A stretch of DNA of 64,000 bases from Pseudomonas knackmussii B13 (GCF_000689415.1 NZ_HG322950.1:5835501-5899500), one strand, 5' to 3'. Counted from the stretch's first letter, positions 42,811 through 51,948 are shown. Made by a program: numbers and translations. Notes: generated by a model not told the origin, from the sequence alone.

Positions 42811-45090
42811 TCAGCCCTGGATGGTCGCCGCCGGATTGATTACCCGGCCAAGACCCAGGTTGCGCAGGGCCAGGTGCAGGGAGCTGTGGATAACCTGCGG
42901 ATTGTCGAAAGTCATCAGCTGCCCGAGCAGCTCGCGGGCCTTGCTCAGGGTGATCTGGCGCAAGAGCCATTTCACCTTCGGCAGGTTGGTGGCGTTCATC
43001 GACAGCGAGTCGAAGCCCATGGCCATGAGCAGCACGGCAGCCGCCGGGTCGCCGGCCATCTCACCGCAGATGCTCACTGGCTTGCCTTCGGTGTGGGCGT
43101 CGTCGACCACCTTCTTCAACGCCTGCAGAACCGCCGGGTGCAGGTAGTCGTAGAGGTCGGCGACGCGCGGGTTGTTGCGGTCGACCGCCAACAGGTACTG
43201 GGTCAGGTCGTTGGAGCCGACCGAGAGGAAGTCCACCTGGCGCGCCAGCTCGCGGGTCTGGTACACCGCCGCGGGAATTTCCACCATCATCCCGATCGGC
43301 GGCATGGGGATGTCCACGCCTTCGTCGCGGATCTCGCCCCAGGCGCGGTGGATCAGGTGCAGCGCCTCTTCAAGCTCGTGGGTTCCCGAGATCATCGGCA
43401 GCAGGATGCGCAGGTTGTTCAGGCCCTCGCTGGCCTTGAGCATGGCGCGGGTCTGCACCAGGAAGATTTCCGGGTGGTCGAGGGTGACGCGGATGCCGCG
43501 CCAGCCGAGGAACGGGTTCTCTTCCTTGATCGGGAAGTAGGACAGTGCCTTGTCGCCGCCGATGTCGAGGGTGCGCATGGTCACCGGCAGCGGGTGGAAG
43601 GCCGAGAGCTGCTCGCGGTAGATCGCCAGCTGCTCCTTTTCGCTGGGGAAGCGGTCGTTGATCATGAACGGCACTTCCGTGCGGTACAGACCGACCCCTT
43701 CGGCGCCGCGCTCCTGGGCGCGCGCCACATCGGCCAGCAGGCCGGTGTTCACCCACAGCGGCATGCGGTGGCCGTCGAGGGTCTCGCAGGGCAGCTCGCG
43801 CAGCGCGGCCAGGCCCTTGCTCAGTTCCTTCTCTTCGGCGACCACTTCGCCGTACTGCTTGACCAGCTGCGGCGACGGGTTGGTGTAGATCTCGCCGTGG
43901 TAGCCGTCGACGATCAGGTCGATGCCGTCGACCTTGGAATACGGCAGGTCGACCGCGCCCATCACCGTCGGGATGCCCATGGCGCGGGCGAGGATGGCGA
44001 CGTGCGAGTTGCCCGAACCGAGTACCGAGATCAGGCCGACCAGCTTGCCCTCGGGCACCTCGCCGAGCATCGCCGGAGAAAGTTCCTCGCTGACGATGAT
44101 GGTCTGGTCCGGGTACGTCAGGGTCTGCTGACGCTCTTCCTGGAGATACGCGAGGATGCGGCGGCCGATATCCTTGACGTCGGAGGCACGCTCGCGCAGG
44201 TAGGCGTCGTCCATCAGTTCGAAGCGCGCGACGTGCTCCATCACCACCTGGCGCAGGGCGCCCTGGGCCCACTGGCCGTTGCGGATGATGCGCTTCACTT
44301 CCTGGCCGATGGAGGCGTCGTCGAGCATCATCAGGTAGACGTCGAACAGCGCGCGCTCTTCTTTACGCAGCTGGGTGGCGAGCTTGCTGGAGAGGTTGCG
44401 CATGTCTTCGCGCACCGATTCCAGGGCCTGCTTGAACAGCTCGATCTCGGCCTCGACGTCGTCGATGCTCTTGTCCGGGACCACTTCGAGGTCCGCCGGC
44501 GGCAGCACCACCACGGCCTTGCCCACGGCAACGCCGGGTGCGCCGGGTACGCCGACGAACTTGGCTTCCTGGATGCCCTTGCCGAGCTTGCCCAGGCCAC
44601 GGATCGAACCGGTGGCTTCGGCGTGTGCGATAACGCCCGCGAGCTGCGCGCTCATGGTGACGAGGAAGGCTTCCTCGCCCTCGTCGAACTGGCGTTTGTC
44701 TTTTTGCTGCACCACGAGCACGCCCATGACGCGACGGTGGTGGATGATCGGTGCGCCGAGGAAGGAGGCGTAGCGCTCCTCACCGGTTTCGGCGAAGTAG
44801 CGGTAGCGCGGGTGCTCGGAGGCGTTCTCCAGGTTCAGCGGCTCTTCGCGGGTACCGACCAGGCCGACCAGGCCTTCGTTCGGCGCCATGCTGACCTTGC
44901 CGATGGAGCGCTTGTTCAGGCCTTCGGTGGCCATCAGGACGAAGCGGTTGGTGTCGGCGTCGAGCAGGTAGACCGAACACACCTGGGTGCCCATGGCTTC
45001 CCTGACGCGCAACACGATGATGCCCAGCGCCGCCTTGAGATCCTTGGCGGCGTTCACTTCCTGGACGATCTTGCGCAGCGTGTTGAGCAT
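42811..45090 (-). CDS. ptsP: PTS(Ntr) phosphoenolpyruvate-protein phosphotransferase (EI-Ntr)
   Basis: A 759-residue enzyme I of the nitrogen phosphotransferase system. N-terminal GAF domain (residues 1-160, VCSVYLLDADTNRFVLMA), then the PTS enzyme I N-domain, the swivelling phosphohistidine domain with the active His in GSGNSHVAILARAMGIPTVMG near residue 355 (read GNSHVAILARAMG), and the PEP-binding TIM barrel with LGWRGIRVTLDHPEIF, VGSNDLTQYLLAVDRNN and ICGEMAGDP. It phosphorylates NPr and so controls nitrogen-related regulation. rppH lies 22 nt upstream on the same strand, the usual operon. Confidence 0.96.
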   Translation of the reverse strand: MLNTLRKIVQEVNAAKDLKAALGIIVLRVREAMGTQVCSVYLLDADTNRFVLMATEGLNKRSIGKVSMAPNEGLVGLVGTREEPLNLENASEHPRYRYFAETGEERYASFLGAPIIHHRRVMGVLVVQQKDKRQFDEGEEAFLVTMSAQLAGVIAHAEATGSIRGLGKLGKGIQEAKFVGVPGAPGVAVGKAVVVLPPADLEVVPDKSIDDVEAEIELFKQALESVREDMRNLSSKLATQLRKEERALFDVYLMMLDDASIGQEVKRIIRNGQWAQGALRQVVMEHVARFELMDDAYLRERASDVKDIGRRILAYLQEERQQTLTYPDQTIIVSEELSPAMLGEVPEGKLVGLISVLGSGNSHVAILARAMGIPTVMGAVDLPYSKVDGIDLIVDGYHGEIYTNPSPQLVKQYGEVVAEEKELSKGLAALRELPCETLDGHRMPLWVNTGLLADVARAQERGAEGVGLYRTEVPFMINDRFPSEKEQLAIYREQLSAFHPLPVTMRTLDIGGDKALSYFPIKEENPFLGWRGIRVTLDHPEIFLVQTRAMLKASEGLNNLRILLPMISGTHELEEALHLIHRAWGEIRDEGVDIPMPPIGMMVEIPAAVYQTRELARQVDFLSVGSNDLTQYLLAVDRNNPRVADLYDYLHPAVLQALKKVVDDAHTEGKPVSICGEMAGDPAAAVLLMAMGFDSLSMNATNLPKVKWLLRQITLSKARELLGQLMTFDNPQVIHSSLHLALRNLGLGRVINPAATIQG

Positions 45091-45112
45091 GCTCAGGGCC
45101 TTATCTCCGTGT

Positions 45113-45592
45113 TCAGTCCCGCGCCAGCAGACGCGGCGCCAATTCCTTCAGCGCCCGTCGGTAGACCTCGCGCTTGAAGGTCACTACCTGGCCGAGCGGG
45201 TACCAGTAACTCACCCAGCGCCAACCATCGAACTCTGGCTTGCCGGTGACATCCATGCGCACCCGCTGCTCGTCGCCGGTCAGGCGCAGCAGGAACCATT
45301 TCTGCTTCTGCCCGATGCACAGCGGCTGGCTGTTGGTGCGCACCAGGCGCTGCGGCAGGCGATAGCGTAGCCAACCGCGGGTGCAGGCGAGGATCTTCAC
45401 ATCCTGCTCTTCCAGGCCGATCTCTTCGTTCAGCTCGCGGAACAGCGCTTCTTCCGGGGTTTCCCGGGCATTGATACCACCTTGCGGGAACTGCCAGGCG
45501 TCCTGGTTGATGCGCCGCGCCCACAGCACCTGTCCGGCCTCGTTGGAGAGGATGATGCCGACATTAGGGCGAAAACCATCGGGATCGATCAC
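45113..45592 (-). CDS. rppH: RNA pyrophosphohydrolase
   Basis: A 159-residue Nudix enzyme (RppH/NudH) that removes pyrophosphate from the 5' end of transcripts and so starts RNase E-dependent decay. The Nudix box is GGINARETPEEALFRELNEE-IGL, with the standard Gly/Glu pattern. Start: GTG at 45592 preceded by AGGATGTCC. DPDGFRPNVGIIL is the conserved N-terminus. Operon with ptsP. Confidence 0.95.
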   Translation of the reverse strand: MIDPDGFRPNVGIILSNEAGQVLWARRINQDAWQFPQGGINARETPEEALFRELNEEIGLEEQDVKILACTRGWLRYRLPQRLVRTNSQPLCIGQKQKWFLLRLTGDEQRVRMDVTGKPEFDGWRWVSYWYPLGQVVTFKREVYRRALKELAPRLLARD

Positions 45593-45736
45593 GGCGGGAC
45601 ATCCTCGAAAACGCGTGTGCCCGCATTGTTCCACAAAGCCTGTGACAGCGGCAACGCGAGGCGCGGCGACATGTGCAGGCCGGGTAAAAGCCGTTACTCT
45701 AGGCGACTTTTCCGCGACTGCAGTTAACGGTGAATC

Positions 45737-46396
45737 ATGGCGCGTCTGGCCCTTTTCGATCTCGACAACACCCTTCTGGCCGGCGATAGCGATCACAGCT
45801 GGGGCGAGTGGCTGTGCCAGCGCGGTTTCGTCGACGCCGACGAGTACCAGGCGCGCAACGACGCCTTCTACGCCGACTACCAGGCCGGCACGCTCGACGT
45901 CTTCGCCTACCAGGCGTTTACCCAGGCCATCCTCGCGCGCACCTCGCATGAGCAACTGGCTGCCTGGCACCAGCAGTTCATGGAAGAAGTCATCGAGCCG
46001 ATCATCCTGCCCAAGGGCGAAGCCCTGCTGGCCGAGCACCGGGCGGCCGGCGACCGGCTGGTGATCATCACCGCCACCAATCGCTTCGTCACCGGCCCGA
46101 TCGCCGCGCGCCTGGGCGTGGAGACGCTGATCGCGACCGAGTGCGAGATGATCGGCGGCCACTACACCGGCAAGACCTTCGACGTGCCGTGCTTTCAGGG
46201 CGGCAAGGTGACGCGCCTGCAACGCTGGCTCGAAGAAACCGGCATGAACCTGGAAGACAGTTACTTCTACAGCGACTCGCGCAACGACCTACCGCTGCTC
46301 GAAGCCGTGGCCAACCCGGTGGCCGTCGATCCGGACGACGTCCTCCGCGCCACCGCCGAGAGCCGTGGCTGGCCGGTGCTCAGTCTGCGCGGCTGA
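45737..46396 (+). CDS. HAD-superfamily phosphatase (SerB-like, IB)
   Basis: A 219-residue HAD hydrolase. Motif I DLDNTLLAGDSD at residue 8 carries the nucleophile Asp8 and acid Asp10; motif II is IITATNRFV near 109; motif III/IV lie at GGKVTRLQRW and YFYSDSRNDLPLLEAV near 178-190. I recall the P. aeruginosa orthologue (PA0335) being linked to histidinol-phosphate phosphatase, the last missing histidine enzyme; that would suit this gene but I cannot verify it here. It is divergent from rppH. Confidence 0.88.
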   Translation: MARLALFDLDNTLLAGDSDHSWGEWLCQRGFVDADEYQARNDAFYADYQAGTLDVFAYQAFTQAILARTSHEQLAAWHQQFMEEVIEPIILPKGEALLAEHRAAGDRLVIITATNRFVTGPIAARLGVETLIATECEMIGGHYTGKTFDVPCFQGGKVTRLQRWLEETGMNLEDSYFYSDSRNDLPLLEAVANPVAVDPDDVLRATAESRGWPVLSLRG

Positions 46397-46402
46397 GTCG
46401 CC

Positions 46403-46870
46403 TCAAAACGACTTGTTGACCATCAGCCAGTAGATCGCGAGGAAGGCCAGGAACGCTGGCCAGCCGAGCGCAAACCACCAGCGCATATAAAGGAAGGCTT
46501 GCGGCGGCAGCACGCTGTCCGTCGCCCAAGCCACTTCCGCCATGTCGCGCACGCGGATCTGCAGCCACACCACCGGCAGCCAACAGAGCCCGGCGAACAC
46601 GTACAGCCCCAGGCTCCCCAGCACCCAGCCCTGGTCCAGCGGCCAGCCGGCGATGCGCGCCATGGCCAGGCCACTGAGCGGCTGGAATACGGCGCTGGTG
46701 GCGATGAACAGCCAGTCGGCCGTCACCAGATGGCGGAAAGTCACGGCGATCGCCTGCAGGTTGCCGCTACGCCAGGCGCGCCACGCGTAGTAGGCCGAGC
46801 CCAGGCCGGTGCCGAACAGCAGGGTCGCGGAAAGGATATGCAGGGTCTTGAGCAGCAGGTAGGGACTCAT
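46403..46870 (-). CDS. DUF2269 integral membrane protein (copy 1)
   Basis: A 155-residue protein with four hydrophobic helices. It starts YLLLKTLHILSATLLFGTGLGSAYY, the DUF2269 N-terminus (KTLHILSATLLFGTG). No enzymatic motif; His in the first helix recalls cytochrome-b-like four-helix membrane proteins. Function unknown. It lies 31 nt downstream of the second copy on the same strand and is convergent with the HAD gene (6-nt gap). Confidence 0.85.
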   Translation of the reverse strand: MSPYLLLKTLHILSATLLFGTGLGSAYYAWRAWRSGNLQAIAVTFRHLVTADWLFIATSAVFQPLSGLAMARIAGWPLDQGWVLGSLGLYVFAGLCWLPVVWLQIRVRDMAEVAWATDSVLPPQAFLYMRWWFALGWPAFLAFLAIYWLMVNKSF

Positions 46871-46901
46871 CGGCGCTCCATCGCCATTGCGCCGGCCGCA
46901 C

Positions 46902-47369
46902 CTAGAGCGGCTTGGCGAGCATCAGCCAGAGGATGGTGAACAGGCTCACCAGGGCCAGCGCCAGGAAGACAGTGCCGAAGCGCAGCTCGCGGGATGCTCG
47001 CTCGGCCAGCGGCTCTCCGCTGTCACGGGCGCTGACCGCCAGGGCGCGAATGCGCCATAGGCGACTGGTGAACAGCAGCCAGAAGATCGTCATCAGGATC
47101 AGCAGGCAGGCACTGGCCAGAAGCCAGGTCTGGCCCAGCGGGAAGCCGGCGCGATGCACCATCTGCCACCCCGTGACGGGCAGGCTGACCACACTGCCGG
47201 CGACCAACAGCCAGGCGGCCAGGCCGATGCGCAGCAGCGCCTTGGCCAGTACGCCGGCATCCCCACCGCGCCAACTGCGCCAGCCGTACCAGGCGAGGCC
47301 GACCATGGCCAGCAGCGGAACGGCCACGGCCGCGCCGTGGAGAATCTTGAGGGTCTGGTAGGTTTCCAT
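46902..47369 (-). CDS. DUF2269-like integral membrane protein (copy 2)
   Basis: A 155-residue, four-helix membrane protein of the same length and layout as the neighbour; it starts YQTLKILHGAAVAVPLLAMV and has GWQMVHRAGFPLGQTWLLAS, matching GLAMARIAGWPLDQGWVLGS in copy 1. Sequence identity is low, so the duplication is old. Function unknown. Confidence 0.8.
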   Translation of the reverse strand: METYQTLKILHGAAVAVPLLAMVGLAWYGWRSWRGGDAGVLAKALLRIGLAAWLLVAGSVVSLPVTGWQMVHRAGFPLGQTWLLASACLLILMTIFWLLFTSRLWRIRALAVSARDSGEPLAERASRELRFGTVFLALALVSLFTILWLMLAKPL

Positions 47370-47427
47370 ATGGGCTTCCCTGTCGTGTATCGGGCTGTTA
47401 CTTCAGCCTAGCAGCGCGCTTTGTCGC

Positions 47428-47454
47428 TGGGTCCCCGCATTCGCGGGGATGACG
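47428..47454. repeat. Second palindromic repeat family, single unit
   Basis: GGGTCCCCGCATTCGCGGGG(ATGACG): one hairpin unit of the family seen in pairs at 12951, 21627 and 37666. It lies 40 bp after the ilvA stop and may help end its transcript. Confidence 0.75.
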
Positions 47455-47493
47455 GGGTGGCATTTGCCAAGCGCAACCCAGCGATTACGGCCG

Positions 47494-49008
47494 TTAGCCG
47501 AGGAACAGCTTGTAGGCCGGATTGTCGCTTTCGTCCCAGTACGGGTAGCCGATCTCTTCCAGCGCCGCCGCCACCAGGTGGCGCTCTTCCGCCGGCACCT
47601 GCAGGCCGGCGACCACGCGACCGTCGGCGGCGCCGTGGTTGCGGTAGTGGAACATGGTGATGTTCCAGCGCCCGCCGAGCTTGTTGAGGAAGTTGAACAG
47701 CGCACCGGGGCGTTCGGGGAACTCGAAGCGGAACACCTGCTCGTCGCTGACGCGTGGCGAATGGCCGCCGACCATGTGGCGGATGTGCAGCTTGGCCAGT
47801 TCGTTGTCGGTCAGGTCGAGCACAGGGAAGCCCTGGCCACGCAGTTGCTCCACCAGCACCGCGCGCGGGTCGTTGTCCGGGTGGGTCTGCACACCGACGA
47901 AGATGTGCGCTTCCTGGTCGGTGTTGTAGCGGTAGTTGAACTCGGTGATCTGGCGCTTGCCGATGGCCTCGCAGAACGCCTTGAAGCTGCCCGGACGCTC
48001 CGGGATGGTCACGGCGATGATGGCTTCGCGCTTCTCGCCCAGCTCGGCGCGCTCGGCGACGTGGCGCAGGCGGTCGAAGTTGATGTTGGCGCCCGAATCG
48101 ATGGCCACCAGGGTCTGGCCCTTCGAACCTTCGCGCTCGACGTACCTCTTGATGCCCGCAACGGCCAGCGCACCAGCAGGTTCGGTGATCGAGCGGGTAT
48201 CGTCGTAGATATCCTTGATTGCCGCACAGATCTCGTCGGTACTGACGGTGATCACCTCGTCGACGTAGTCCTTGCAGATATCGAAGGTGTGCTTGCCGAT
48301 CTGCGCGACTGCCACGCCATCGGCGAACAGCCCGACCTGGTTCAGCACCACGCGCTCGCCGGCGGCCATGGCGGCCTGCAGGCAGTTGGAATCGTCCGGC
48401 TCGACGCCGATCACCTTGATCTCGGGGCGCAGGTACTTCACGTATGCGGCGATGCCGGCGATCAGCCCGCCGCCGCCAACCGGCACGAAGATGGCATCCA
48501 GGCGGCCCGGGTGCTGGCGGAGGATTTCCATGGCCACGGCGCCCTGGCCGGCGATCACGTCCGGATCGTCGTAGGGGTGGATGTAGACGTAGCCCTTCTC
48601 TTCCACCAGCTTCAGCGAGTGCGCCAGCGCCTCGGGGAAGGCATCGCCGTGCAGTACTGCCTTGCCGCCGCGGGCGCGCACGCCCTGGACCTTCAGCTCC
48701 GGCGTGGTGCGCGGCATCACGATGGTCGCCTTCACGCCCAGCTCGCGCGCCGCCAGGGCCACGCCCTGGGCATGGTTGCCGGCCGAAGCGGTGACCACGC
48801 CGCGCGCCAGCTCCTCGGCAGTCAGCTGCGCCAGCTTGTTGTAGGCGCCGCGGATCTTGAAGGAGAACACCGGCTGCAGGTCCTCGCGCTTGAGCAGGAC
48901 CTGGTTGCCCAGGCGCTCGGAGAGCTGGCGGGCGGCTTGCAGGGGCGTTTCCACCGCAACGTCGTAGACGCGCGAGGTGAGGATCTTCTTGACGTACTGT
49001 TCGAGCAT
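47494..49008 (-). CDS. ilvA: Threonine deaminase (biosynthetic, with two ACT-like domains)
   Basis: A 504-residue PLP enzyme that converts threonine to 2-oxobutanoate, the first step of isoleucine synthesis. The PLP-lysine lies in VFSFKIRGAYNKL near residue 52; glycine-rich cofactor loops are SAGNHAQGVA near 83 and VPVGGGGLIAGI near 185. The C-terminal 180 residues hold two ACT-like regulatory domains (IPERPGSFKAFCEAIG and FPERPGALFNFLNKLGG are the two starts), so feedback by isoleucine is expected. Start at 49008 fits the family length. Divergent from rpiA. Confidence 0.95.
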   Translation of the reverse strand: MLEQYVKKILTSRVYDVAVETPLQAARQLSERLGNQVLLKREDLQPVFSFKIRGAYNKLAQLTAEELARGVVTASAGNHAQGVALAARELGVKATIVMPRTTPELKVQGVRARGGKAVLHGDAFPEALAHSLKLVEEKGYVYIHPYDDPDVIAGQGAVAMEILRQHPGRLDAIFVPVGGGGLIAGIAAYVKYLRPEIKVIGVEPDDSNCLQAAMAAGERVVLNQVGLFADGVAVAQIGKHTFDICKDYVDEVITVSTDEICAAIKDIYDDTRSITEPAGALAVAGIKRYVEREGSKGQTLVAIDSGANINFDRLRHVAERAELGEKREAIIAVTIPERPGSFKAFCEAIGKRQITEFNYRYNTDQEAHIFVGVQTHPDNDPRAVLVEQLRGQGFPVLDLTDNELAKLHIRHMVGGHSPRVSDEQVFRFEFPERPGALFNFLNKLGGRWNITMFHYRNHGAADGRVVAGLQVPAEERHLVAAALEEIGYPYWDESDNPAYKLFLG

Positions 49009-49081
49009 CGGGGCGGGCTTCGCTGGGACCGGGCACAAAGCCCGGAGTCTACTCCAGTCGGCGCGCGCCTGGCGCGCCGAA

Positions 49082-49111
49082 TCCACATTCGGCGGGCAGC
49101 GCCGCTATAAT
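49082..49111 (+). promoter_or_regulatory. Candidate sigma-70 promoter for rpiA
   Basis: TCCACA, 18 nt, then a perfect TATAAT at 49106-49111, about 40 bp before the rpiA ATG. The -10 is strong, the -35 only partial. Confidence 0.55.
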
Positions 49112-49150
49112 TCGCGCCTCTGCCATTCCCTTTGCCGGATACCCCGCACC

Positions 49151-49822
49151 ATGAACCAGGACCAGCTCAAGCAGGCCGTGGCCCAGGCCGCCGTCGACCA
49201 CATCCTCCCGCACCTCGACAGCAAGAGCATCGTCGGGGTCGGCACCGGCTCCACCGCCAACTTCTTCATCGACCTGCTGGCCAAGCACAAGGCCGAGTTC
49301 GATGGCGCCGTGGCCAGCTCCGAAGCCACCGCCCAGCGCCTCAAAGGCCACGGCATCCCGGTCTACGACCTGAACACCGTCAGCGAGCTGGAGTTCTACG
49401 TCGACGGTGCCGACGAGAGCAACGAGCGCCTGGAACTGATCAAGGGCGGCGGCGCTGCGCTGACCCGCGAGAAGATCGTCGCGGCCGTGGCCAAGCAGTT
49501 CATCTGCATCGCCGACGCCAGCAAGCTGGTGCCCATGCTCGGCGCCTTCCCGCTGCCGGTCGAAGTCATCCCCATGGCCCGCAGCCATGTGGCCCGCGAG
49601 CTGGTGAAGCTGGGCGGCGACCCGGTCTACCGTGACGGCGTGCTGACCGACAACGGCAACATCATCCTCGACGTGCATAACCTGCGCATCGAAAGCGCGG
49701 TAGCCCTGGAAGAGCGCATCAACAACATCGTCGGCGTGGTCACCGTCGGCCTGTTCGCCGCGCGCCCGGCCGACCTGCTGCTGCTCGGCACCGCCGACGG
49801 CGTGAAGACCCTCAAGGCCTGA
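49151..49822 (+). CDS. rpiA: Ribose-5-phosphate isomerase A
   Basis: A 223-residue enzyme of the non-oxidative pentose phosphate pathway. Conserved loops are readable: GVGTGSTANFFI near residue 28, YVDGADESNE near 80 (catalytic Asp), KGGGAALTREKI near 95 (catalytic Glu after RE), and VTDNG-type LTDNGNIILDVH near 165. Length and start match the family. Confidence 0.96.
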   Translation: MNQDQLKQAVAQAAVDHILPHLDSKSIVGVGTGSTANFFIDLLAKHKAEFDGAVASSEATAQRLKGHGIPVYDLNTVSELEFYVDGADESNERLELIKGGGAALTREKIVAAVAKQFICIADASKLVPMLGAFPLPVEVIPMARSHVARELVKLGGDPVYRDGVLTDNGNIILDVHNLRIESAVALEERINNIVGVVTVGLFAARPADLLLLGTADGVKTLKA

Positions 49823-49896
49823 TCGTGCGCGCCCATGGACGGGCGCCCGCCAGCGGCTAGGCTTAGGACTCAGCGTCCTGCGTCGGAGAGGCAGCC

Positions 49897-50229
49897 ATGG
49901 CCGCGAAATACCACCTGAAGAAGGCCAGCGATGGCCAGTTCCACTTCAACCTGCACGCCAGCAATGGCGAAGTCGTCATCAGCAGCGAGCTGTACAAGGC
50001 CAAGACCTCGGCCATCGAGGGCATCGAGTCGGTACGCCGCAACTCGCAGCGCGAAGGCGCCTTCGAGCTGAAGGAAGCCAGCAACGGCAAGCATTACTTC
50101 GTGCTCAAGGCCACCAACGGCCAAGTCGTCGGTCAGAGCCAGATGTACGGCAGCCGAGCCAGCGCCGAGAACGGCGTCGCCTCGGTGAAGCGCTACGCGC
50201 CCGATGCCGGAATCAGTGACGACAGCTGA
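49897..50229 (+). CDS. DUF1508 (YegP-like) double-repeat protein
   Basis: A 110-residue protein made of two tandem DUF1508 repeats: KKASDGQFHFNLHASNGEVVIS (residues 8-29) and KEASNGKHYFVLKATNGQVVG (residues 59-79), each followed by an AENGI/VxSVR-like helix (read IEGIESVRRN and AENGVASVKRY). Homologues are small, soluble proteins of unknown function. GGAGAGG precedes the start. Confidence 0.93.
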   Translation: MAAKYHLKKASDGQFHFNLHASNGEVVISSELYKAKTSAIEGIESVRRNSQREGAFELKEASNGKHYFVLKATNGQVVGQSQMYGSRASAENGVASVKRYAPDAGISDDS

Positions 50230-50237
50230 GTGACTGC

Positions 50238-50966
50238 CTAAGTGGGCAACAGCTCCACTCCCCAGGGTTTGGAACGGACCTGAAGCTTTTGCGGGTTCAA
50301 CTGGGGCGGCGGCCCTTGCCGCTCCAGCGCATCCAGGCAGGCCTCGGGGTCGTCCAGCAGCAACTCGCCCAGTGCATCCAGTGGTAGTTCCCACCAGCGA
50401 CTGGCCAACAGGCGCTCGATGACCTCCGGCGAAAAGCGATAGCGGATCACCCGCGCCGGCGACCCGGCAACGATGGCGTAGGGCGGCACGTCCTTGTTCA
50501 CCAGCGATTGAGCGCCAATCACCGAACCGGTCCCCACCGTCACGCCATCGAGAATCAGCACGTCACGACCGATCCAAACGTCGTTCCCGATCACGGTCGG
50601 GATTAGTGGCGCATGACGCTTCGTCGGCCGCCGGAGCAGTTTCGGATTACTTGGAAAATTGTGGGTGGTCAGCCAATCCATTGGATGAGAGTGACGTCCC
50701 TGACCGATCACCACCCCCGTGGCGATCGAGCAGTACCGGCCGATGCGTGCGACATCGAGGAACTCGCAACCGCTGACCACATCCGTGTAGGCGCCGACCT
50801 CCAGGGTCGGAGCATAAATCTTGGCCTTGCCAATCTTGACGCCCGGTTCCAGCGTCAGTTGCGCGCCGTCACGCAGTGATTTGATGCCACCGGAGAGGCG
50901 GCATTGGTGGTGATCGAGGGCCTTTTTCAAGCGGCGGTTGATCTGGACTTCCCTGATGATGTTCAT
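50238..50966 (-). CDS. Left-handed beta-helix acyltransferase (CatB/XAT-like)
   Basis: A 242-residue hexapeptide-repeat transferase. The isoleucine/valine-rich helix turns are clear: VARIGRYCSIATGVVIGQ, VIGNDVWIGRDVLILDGVTVGTGSVIGAQS (short reads VIGNDVWIGRD, GTGSVIGAQSLV) and the end PPYAIVAGSPARVIRYRF. The catalytic His is in QGRHSHPMDWLTTHNF. CatB/Vat enzymes acetylate chloramphenicol or streptogramins, but most chromosomal members modify sugars or unknown acceptors. Base composition across 50.55-50.97 kb is lower in GC than its neighbours, suggesting a late arrival. GGAG precedes the ATG. It is convergent with the DUF1508 gene. Confidence 0.87.
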   Translation of the reverse strand: MNIIREVQINRRLKKALDHHQCRLSGGIKSLRDGAQLTLEPGVKIGKAKIYAPTLEVGAYTDVVSGCEFLDVARIGRYCSIATGVVIGQGRHSHPMDWLTTHNFPSNPKLLRRPTKRHAPLIPTVIGNDVWIGRDVLILDGVTVGTGSVIGAQSLVNKDVPPYAIVAGSPARVIRYRFSPEVIERLLASRWWELPLDALGELLLDDPEACLDALERQGPPPQLNPQKLQVRSKPWGVELLPT

Positions 50967-51018
50967 AGTTGCTCCCGCGAATCGACACTCCGTGGGCGGC
51001 GCTACTGTAATGCCAATG

Positions 51019-51948
51019 CTATTGGCCCGCCAAACCAGTCGATTTGCGGAACACGTAGAACAGGTTGGGCTCGCTGACCAGGTACAGCGTGCCTTCCCCG
51101 TCCATGGCCACCCCCTCGGCCTGCGGCACGCTGCGCTGCAACCCTTGCCTGTCGCGCAGCAGCGACAGGCTGCTGATCGGCTTGCCATCGACGTCCAGCT
51201 CCAGCACCAGGCGCGATTCGTCCGACAGCGCCAGCAAGTGGCCGCTGCCCGCGTCGTACTGCAGGCTGGAAAGATCGCGGACGAACAACCGGCTGTCGCG
51301 CTCGGGGTCACCCAGCACATGCACGGCGAACGGCTGGTCGGTCGATGCCTGCGGGAAGCCATGGATCTCCAGGATGCGCAGCGGGTCGCGCTCCTGGGCG
51401 ACGAACAGGCGTTTGCCCTTGGCGTCGTAGGCCAGGCCCTCGAAGCCCTTGTTGCCCATCTGGCCGATCCCCAGGGACAGCTGCTGCGCCTGGCTGGCAT
51501 CCAGCTCGCGGGTCGCATCGTCGAGCTGCACCTCGAACAGGCGCTGGCGGCGCTCGTCGCTCAACACGTAGCGGCCCGGCGCGATGTATTCGATCGCTTC
51601 GGTATCGCCGAAGCCGTGCAGGACGATCTTGCGCAGCAGGCGGCCGTCCAGCGACAGCTCGATGATCTGCGCCGGCTGGTTGGTCACGGTGAACAGGCTG
51701 TGGCGCTGCGGATCGTAGGTCAGCGCGGAAACATCATCGTCGAGCCCGGCGATGGGCTGCGCCTCGACCACCACGCGATAGTCCGGCAGCCACACCGAAC
51801 GTCCGCGCCAGTGCTCTTCATGCTGCCACTCGCGCACAGCGAACTAGGCGCGCTCGAAGAGGCGGAAGTGCTGGCCGACCAAAGCCGCAGCCAGCAGCAG
51901 AATCAGCAGGAGCGCCAGCAGACGGCGCGGAGTGAAATGGCGAAGCAT
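51019..51948 (-). pseudogene. carP: carP-like SdiA-regulated beta-propeller gene, interrupted by an in-frame amber codon
   Basis: One continuous frame from ATG 51948 to 51019 is broken only by TAG at 51844-51846 (codon 35). Codons 1-34 encode a basic start and membrane anchor (RRLLALLLILLLAAALVG) ending RLFERA; the frame resumes FAVREWQHEEHWRGRS and runs as an SdiA-regulated/phytase-like propeller with repeating motifs (GLDDDVSALTYDPQ, GFEGLAYDAKGKRLFVAQE, SSLQYDAGSGHLLALSDES). In PAO1 the gene next to this ABC transporter is carP (PA0327, from memory), a calcium-regulated propeller. A Trp codon TGG changed to TAG would explain it. A GTG at 51837 could restart translation, but has no ribosome site and loses the anchor. 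Confidence 0.75.

Noticed and set aside
42763..45177. An 804-codon plus-strand frame opposite ptsP
   Set aside because: Shadow of ptsP; no motif, atypical composition.
49112..49150. Riboswitch in the rpiA leader
   Set aside because: The untranslated region is only about 40 nt with no stable stem.
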